This document shows, piece by piece, positions 59,435 to 64,000 of a DNA stretch of 64,000 bases (position 1 is its first letter; each line of letters starts with the position of its first letter). The notes below the pieces were generated by a model. The model worked only from the letters and a program-made list of their open reading frames with translations. It did no database searches and was not told the origin of the DNA. This DNA is from SKLM01 sp964542755 (GTDB lineage: Bacteria; Chloroflexota; Anaerolineae; B4-G1). The DNA lies in the NCBI GenBank assembly GCA_964542755.1, contig CAZIWL010000008.1, positions 1-64,000 on the forward strand, given 5' to 3'. Made by a program: the position numbers and the translations under genes.

Positions 59435-61735
59435 TCAGTCAGAGACGATGACCGTGCCAACGACGAAACTGTCTGCAGCCGGCTGATTCCCCTCGCCGCG
59501 GCGCTCCAAACGCCTTCCCTCCGACCGTACGTAGATCCCCACATTGACGCTGTACACGCCTTCCGGTGTCCCGGGAGGGATCTCAATGACGTATTCATCC
59601 CACACGTAGGCGTCGGTGGGCCACCGACGCGTGGGAAGGCCGCCTGGATTGAGGTGGTCCTCCTGTGCCCAGACCCGGTCCAGGGGCTGGGCAACGTGGA
59701 CGAAGGATTGATAGTTCTCCGCCGGTGGCTTGAGCGCCCGCCAGTATAGAACCACGTCCAGTTTGTCACCGGGCCTCACGGGCTTCTGGGGCAGGTCGTA
59801 GCCGATGAGCTCGATCTCGCCCGCGAAGTTCGCCTGGGCGCACTGCTGCGCGGGCAGGGCCGAGCCTGGCGCCGAATCCACGTAGGCCCACCCCCGCGCC
59901 GCCCCCGGGAACCCCCTGACCACACCCGCTGCCGCCACCAGCAGGATCATGCAGAGGGCAGCTCTGCCACCGAATCCCCCCTCCGTTTTCTCCCCGGCGG
60001 GTCCAGGCTCGGGTCGCCAAAGAAGAAGCACGCCCACAAGGACCGCCAGACTGAGGACGGCGACGCCCCACCCCACCTTCCTCACGAGCGTGTCCTCAAA
60101 TCGGATGAGTACCTCGTGCCGTCCCTCGGGTATCCGTACGGTGATGAAGCCCTCGGGCCGCCCGATCTCGATGGGAACCTCTGCGCCGTCCACGTACGCC
60201 GTCCAGCCCGGGAAATGGAACGTGTAGAGCCTGAGCACGAAGGGACGAGCCGTCGTCACATCGAAGAGATCGTGCGTCGGTCCGTGGCTCACCACCGCCA
60301 CATTCGTACCCTCCTTGAGAGTGGCTCGATTGACTTTGTCGATGGGCCCCGGGCGAACGTAGGACTCGACCAGACTCCCGGACGCCGATGGGATCACCTC
60401 GACGGACGCAGGGAGGAAATCACCCGTGGAGGTCGTACCCAGTGCCTGGCTCTCTCGCTCCCAGGCGATGATGTCGTGGGCATCAGTCCCGCCGAAATCA
60501 GCCTCCCACGGTGCGGGGTAGAGAAGCGGGAGAGCCGTCACCAGCAGGAGAGCCAATCCGCCCGCAATCGGGGCGGCGCGCCACGGCCGCGGCGGCAGAA
60601 GGGTTGCCCCGCCGGCGGCGCAGACGGCCAGCATCAGGTTTGTCGGGCCCAGCAACCGCCAGGGGAACTGGAGGTACGGCATACCCGGGATGATCTCCCA
60701 GACGGGCGTCGACACTGGGAGCATCAAGAAGACCAGGCCTGCCGCACTGATGATGAAGAAGGTCAGCTGGCGTGCTTCCGGTGTCAACCGGCCGTGCTGC
60801 CGCAGGGCCTGCACCAGTGCGCCCAAGGCCGGCAGAGCGAGAAGCCACTGGGCCGGGCCTAGGTTATGATGGAAGCGCGGCCCGACGGCACCCCAGTCGA
60901 TCCGCAGGGACGGGCCCAGGAGTTCGGCGAGGGAAGAGAAGTGCTCCCGGAAGTCAAAGTGGCCGGGCCCGATCACCTCGAGCTTAACAGCATGGTACTC
61001 CAGCAGAGCCGGCAGCCAGAAAAAGGCGATCAGCCCGGCGGCCACCGCGAAGGCAGCCAGACCCCAGCGCGTCCGCTGGAACGGGGTGCCCATCAGCGTC
61101 TGCCAGGTCCAATAGGCGAAGAGGATGGCACTTGCCACGAGCCCCAGCAGGTTATGGCTGAAGACCAGGATCGCCAGGGCCAGGGATGCGCCCCCAAGCC
61201 GCCATGGTCCAGGGCGTGCCAGGAGCCGGTGGAGGAGATAGAGCGTGAGAGGCAAGAGACAGATGGCGAAATGCTCGGCCAGTGCCCCCCGAGCGTGCGG
61301 GTCGATGAAGACCACGTAGGGCGACAGGGTGAAGGACGTCGCGGCCAGGACCCCTCCACTGGGCTGGAAGAGGGCACGGCCGAGCAAATAGGCGCCTAAC
61401 GACGCGAGCAGAAGGCCGGACACGAAGACGGCCTTGGTCGCCGCGACGATGCCGGCACCCGGCAGGATCGTCGCAAACGCGTGCCCCAGGTGGTATGTGA
61501 ACGGTGCGTAGTAGTGGAAGAGGGGATAGCCATATCCAAGATAGAGATTCGCCGCCCAGCGGGGGTAGAGGACGCCCCCGTCGATCAGATGGCCGAGCTC
61601 CGCCGTCCGGTAGACGTGCAGCTCCGCGTCCGTCTGGTGGGGAAGGCTGGGTCGCATCAGGAACGGCAGCGCCGCCAGTAGCCCGACGAGGACGGCCACC
61701 AGAAGGCCGGAATCGATCTTCGTACCCTTCGCCAT
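59435..61735 (-). CDS. Large multi-pass membrane protein, PTPS-related / glycosyltransferase-like
   Basis: 766 residues: an N-terminal helix, then about a dozen hydrophobic segments to about 600 with DAELHVYRTAELGHLIDGG and GYPLFHYYAPFTYHLGHA near the start, motifs of the '6-pyruvoyl-tetrahydropterin synthase related' membrane family. This family resembles C-superfamily (GT39/YfhO) glycosyltransferases with a DxE/DAE loop. A periplasmic beta-sandwich (about 635-765, LIGYDLPQKPVRPGDKLDVV) closes it. It may glycosylate wall polymers or proteins. Start: ATG 61735 just before the first helix; TTG 61804 is an alternative. Confidence 0.7.
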   Translation of the reverse strand: MAKGTKIDSGLLVAVLVGLLAALPFLMRPSLPHQTDAELHVYRTAELGHLIDGGVLYPRWAANLYLGYGYPLFHYYAPFTYHLGHAFATILPGAGIVAATKAVFVSGLLLASLGAYLLGRALFQPSGGVLAATSFTLSPYVVFIDPHARGALAEHFAICLLPLTLYLLHRLLARPGPWRLGGASLALAILVFSHNLLGLVASAILFAYWTWQTLMGTPFQRTRWGLAAFAVAAGLIAFFWLPALLEYHAVKLEVIGPGHFDFREHFSSLAELLGPSLRIDWGAVGPRFHHNLGPAQWLLALPALGALVQALRQHGRLTPEARQLTFFIISAAGLVFLMLPVSTPVWEIIPGMPYLQFPWRLLGPTNLMLAVCAAGGATLLPPRPWRAAPIAGGLALLLVTALPLLYPAPWEADFGGTDAHDIIAWERESQALGTTSTGDFLPASVEVIPSASGSLVESYVRPGPIDKVNRATLKEGTNVAVVSHGPTHDLFDVTTARPFVLRLYTFHFPGWTAYVDGAEVPIEIGRPEGFITVRIPEGRHEVLIRFEDTLVRKVGWGVAVLSLAVLVGVLLLWRPEPGPAGEKTEGGFGGRAALCMILLVAAAGVVRGFPGAARGWAYVDSAPGSALPAQQCAQANFAGEIELIGYDLPQKPVRPGDKLDVVLYWRALKPPAENYQSFVHVAQPLDRVWAQEDHLNPGGLPTRRWPTDAYVWDEYVIEIPPGTPEGVYSVNVGIYVRSEGRRLERRGEGNQPAADSFVVGTVIVSD

Positions 61736-61897
61736 ATGCCTACGTGCGAAATCCAGAATCGGCTGTGACACCGGTTCTGGATTTCCATCGGTTCTCAGAC
61801 TCAATGTTGACTCAGATCGTATCTCACTACCTGGATGGGAGGGTCCGCTGGCGCCGCCGCGGCGGACGAACAGCTCCCCACCCCATCTGAGGCTCGT

Positions 61898-62776
61898 CTA
61901 CAAACCGGCCCGGCCCTCGACGATATCGGCGATCTGCTCCGGGTGCTCCGCAACCGGCACGTCCACGGCTTCGAAAGCCGCGATTTTGTCGGCCGCCGTC
62001 CCAGTTCCGCCCTGGATGATGGCGCCGGCGTGGCCCATCCTCTTCCCCGGAGGCGCCGTTCGACCCGCAACGAAGGCCGTGACGGGTTTGGTCATGTGCT
62101 CGTCGATGAACTCGGCTGCGCGCTCCTCTGCCGTCCCGCCGATCTCGCCGATGAGGACCACCTGCTCCGTCTCCCCATCCTGCTCAAAGAGCGTAAGGGC
62201 ATCGATGAAGTCCGTGCCGATGATTGGATCGCCGCCGATCCCCACGCACGTAGTCTGGCCAATGCCGCGGTTTGTGAGAGCGTAGACGACCTCGTACGTC
62301 AGCGTCCCCGAGCGCGAAACGACGCCCACCGGCCCCGGGGCCGCAATGTGCCCCGGCATGATGCCTACCTTGGCCTGCCCGGGAGACAGGAGTCCGGGAC
62401 AATTGGGGCCGACCAGCCGCGTCCCCTGATGGTCGAGGTAGGCCCGCACTTCGATCATGTCGAGCACCGGGACGCCCTCGGTGATGCAGACGACCAGATC
62501 CATCCCGGCGTCGGCAGCCTCGATAATCGCGTTGGGCGCAAACCGTGCAGGTACGTAGATGATCGAGGCGTTGGCGCCCGTCTCTGCCATCGCCTCCGCG
62601 ACGGTGTCGAAGACCGGCACTCGATCGTCGCACGCTCGCGCGCCACCCTTGCCCGGGGTGACACCCGCGACGACCTGCGTCCCGTAGTCAAGCATCTGGG
62701 TGCTGTGGAACTCCCCCTCGCGCCCGGTGATCCCCTGTACCAGTAATCGTGTATCCTTGTCGACCAGAATTGCCAC
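61898..62776 (-). CDS. sucD: Succinate--CoA ligase, alpha subunit
   Basis: 292 residues. The CoA-binding Rossmann-like domain is at the N-terminus (VQGITGREGEFHSTQMLDYGT). The phosphohistidine loop GRTAPPGKRMGHAGAI carries His249, and GPNCPGLLSPG and SRSGTLTYEVVYAL are strongly conserved. With SucC it makes ATP or GTP from succinyl-CoA in the TCA cycle. It starts at GTG 62776 after ATAGGAGGATAGC, 9 nt after the sucC stop. In this context it may also serve the propionate/succinate end of acyl-CoA use. Confidence 0.96.
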   Translation of the reverse strand: MAILVDKDTRLLVQGITGREGEFHSTQMLDYGTQVVAGVTPGKGGARACDDRVPVFDTVAEAMAETGANASIIYVPARFAPNAIIEAADAGMDLVVCITEGVPVLDMIEVRAYLDHQGTRLVGPNCPGLLSPGQAKVGIMPGHIAAPGPVGVVSRSGTLTYEVVYALTNRGIGQTTCVGIGGDPIIGTDFIDALTLFEQDGETEQVVLIGEIGGTAEERAAEFIDEHMTKPVTAFVAGRTAPPGKRMGHAGAIIQGGTGTAADKIAAFEAVDVPVAEHPEQIADIVEGRAGL

Positions 62777-62785
62777 GCTATCCTC

Positions 62786-63922
62786 CTATCCGGCTGCCGC
62801 GACAGCTCGCTGCGCCGCGTCCGCCAGTGTCTCTGCCGTGATCAGGTCGTAGCTTGATGCATCGAGGAGCGCGCGTCCCTCTTTCTCATTCGTGCCCACC
62901 AGCCGTGCCACCAGCGGCACGCTGGGCTTGACCTCTTCGAAGGCCGCGAGAATGCCTCGCGCCACCTCGTCGCAGCGGGTGATGCCGCCGAAGATGTTGA
63001 AGAGGACTGCCGCGACGCTCTCGTCCTCGAGAATCAGACGGAGCGCCTTCGCCACGCGCTCTGCCTGGGCTCCGCCGCCGATGTCCAGGAAGTTCGCTGG
63101 CGCCCCCCCGAAGTGCTTGATGATGTCCATCGTCGCCATCGCCAGACCCGCGCCGTTGACCATACAGCCAATCGTGCCGTCGAGCTTGACGTAGCTCAAG
63201 CCGGCCTGGCGGGCCTCCCGCTCGGCGGGCGCCTCGGCCTCCACGTCTCGCATCTCGGCCAGGTCGGCATGCCGGAAGAGCGCGCTATCGTCGATGACCA
63301 TCTTCCCGTCGACCGCCAGGAGTTCACCGCCGCCCGTCAGCACCAGCGGATTGATCTCCGCAAGGGACGCGTCGTACGCGGTGAAGGCGCTGTAGAGCCC
63401 CTGGGCAATGCGCCCGAAGCTTCTGTACTGCGCCTTCGGGAGCCCGATTCCCTTGGCGAGTTGGAGGGTCTGATAGCCTCGCAGGCCAAGGCAGGGATCG
63501 ATCGTGACGCGCTTGATCGCCTCGGGATTCACCCGGGCGACCTCCTCGATCTCAACACCACCCTCGGAAGACGCCATCATCGCCGCTCGACGAGCGGCGC
63601 GGTCCACCACGATGCCAAGGTAGATCTCCTGGGCGATGTCCGCAGCCTCGTCGATGAGGACCTTGCGCACGGGCAGCCCCTTGATGCGCATGCCGAGGAT
63701 AGCCTTCGCGTGCGCAGCCGCCTCCTCCGGGCCGTCCGCCAGCTTGATGCCCCCGGCCTTCCCCCGCCCACCGACCAGAACCTGGGACTTCACGACCACG
63801 CGACCGCCCAGTTGCTTGGCCGCATCGCGGGCCTCCTGGGGCGTGCTGGCGATGGCCCCGGAGGGAATCGGAACGCCTTGCTTCTCAAAGAGCCTCTTGG
63901 ACTGATACTCGTGTAGCTTCAC
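62786..63922 (-). CDS. sucC: Succinate--CoA ligase, beta subunit
   Basis: 378 residues. The ATP-grasp fold opens with LHEYQSKRLFEKQGVPIPSG and contains KSQVLVGGRGKAGGI and the nucleotide-binding middle region. The C-terminal domain has NGAGLAMATMDIIKHFGGAPANFLDIGG and ITRCDEVARGILAAF. Nucleotide preference (ATP or GTP) is not clear from sequence. The start GTG 63922 follows AGGAGG. A strong hairpin (63964-63993) lies upstream and probably ends the preceding transcript or shapes the 5' leader. Confidence 0.96.
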   Translation of the reverse strand: MKLHEYQSKRLFEKQGVPIPSGAIASTPQEARDAAKQLGGRVVVKSQVLVGGRGKAGGIKLADGPEEAAAHAKAILGMRIKGLPVRKVLIDEAADIAQEIYLGIVVDRAARRAAMMASSEGGVEIEEVARVNPEAIKRVTIDPCLGLRGYQTLQLAKGIGLPKAQYRSFGRIAQGLYSAFTAYDASLAEINPLVLTGGGELLAVDGKMVIDDSALFRHADLAEMRDVEAEAPAEREARQAGLSYVKLDGTIGCMVNGAGLAMATMDIIKHFGGAPANFLDIGGGAQAERVAKALRLILEDESVAAVLFNIFGGITRCDEVARGILAAFEEVKPSVPLVARLVGTNEKEGRALLDASSYDLITAETLADAAQRAVAAAG

Positions 63923-63963
63923 AACGTTGCCTCCTGGTTAGCGTTAGCTGGATGGTGCTCAAC

Positions 63964-63993
63964 GCGCGCGACCGCACGGCTGCGGTCGCGCGC
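63964..63993. repeat. Perfect 13-bp hairpin upstream of sucC
   Basis: GCGCGCGACCGCA (63964-63976) and TGCGGTCGCGCGC (63981-63993) pair fully around the tetraloop CGGC. No T-tract follows on either side. It lies about 42 nt before the sucC start on the minus strand. Confidence 0.65.
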
Positions 63994-64000
63994 TCACGCC

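Noticed and set aside
1..64000. CRISPR array, tRNA, rRNA, integrase or transposase
   Set aside because: No regularly spaced direct repeats, no tRNA cloverleaf and no DDE or tyrosine-recombinase motif were seen; intergenic spaces are mostly short.

Overview
The window is a GC-rich bacterial scaffold piece with one assembly gap (100 N at 29533-29632). I would place it in the Chloroflexota, as an inference from style: secreted proteins with Pro/Thr linkers and TIG/CARDB modules beside a MacB-type transporter, frequent GTG/TTG starts, many translationally coupled genes, and an SH3b membrane protein. No rRNA, tRNA, CRISPR array or complete insertion sequence was seen.

Layout. 1-1096: a broken gene of unknown function, then gene-poor DNA. 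1097-5815 (+): a coupled operon for a Yip1-like membrane protein, an ABC ATPase, a secreted TIG/CARDB protein and a MacB/FtsX permease. 5959-6430 (-): remains of a membrane-protein gene. 6516-23813 (-): mostly acyl-CoA metabolism (3-hydroxyacyl-CoA dehydrogenase, thiolase, acyl-CoA dehydrogenase, two-subunit CoA-transferase, two thiolase-like proteins lacking the nucleophilic cysteine, and two DUF35 zinc-ribbon/OB-fold partners). Among these lie a nitrilase, a methyltransferase, a HIT protein, BirA, an isoaspartyl peptidase and a ClC protein lacking its gating glutamate. A decayed PIN toxin-antitoxin pair sits at 12.1-12.9 kb. 24363-40372 (-): MscS channel, ECF-type membrane protein, PhoD-like phosphatase, RlmI-like methyltransferase, LigA, an SH3b protein, a zinc-ribbon protein, a large multidomain amidase and PolX. 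40643-49987 (+): pentapeptide/HAD/PHP operon, gyrB-gyrA, a ferric-reductase-like membrane protein and a DUF2270-DUF2179 fusion. 50072-54153 (-): AAA+ ATPase, class V aminotransferase, small metallopeptidase, isochorismatase-type hydrolase. 54631-59258 (+): two S41 peptidases, SmpB, an unrecognised protein and an S1-domain protein. 59435-63922 (-): a large membrane protein, SucD and SucC.

How it fits together. The minus-strand acyl-CoA genes could carry out several steps of beta-oxidation or short-chain acid use: CoA activation by the CoA-transferase, dehydrogenation, 3-hydroxyacyl oxidation and thiolysis. SucCD belongs to the TCA cycle. The most unusual part is the thiolase-like/DUF35 quartet at 20.3-23.8 kb, whose catalytic motifs are altered as in retro-aldolase-type Ltp2/ChsH2 systems rather than in true thiolases. 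No entirely new defence or mobile system is evident. The strongest leads are this quartet, the ClC protein, the export operon without a MacA adaptor, the amidase with a nested domain, and a perfect palindrome enclosing the -35 element of the S1-domain gene.
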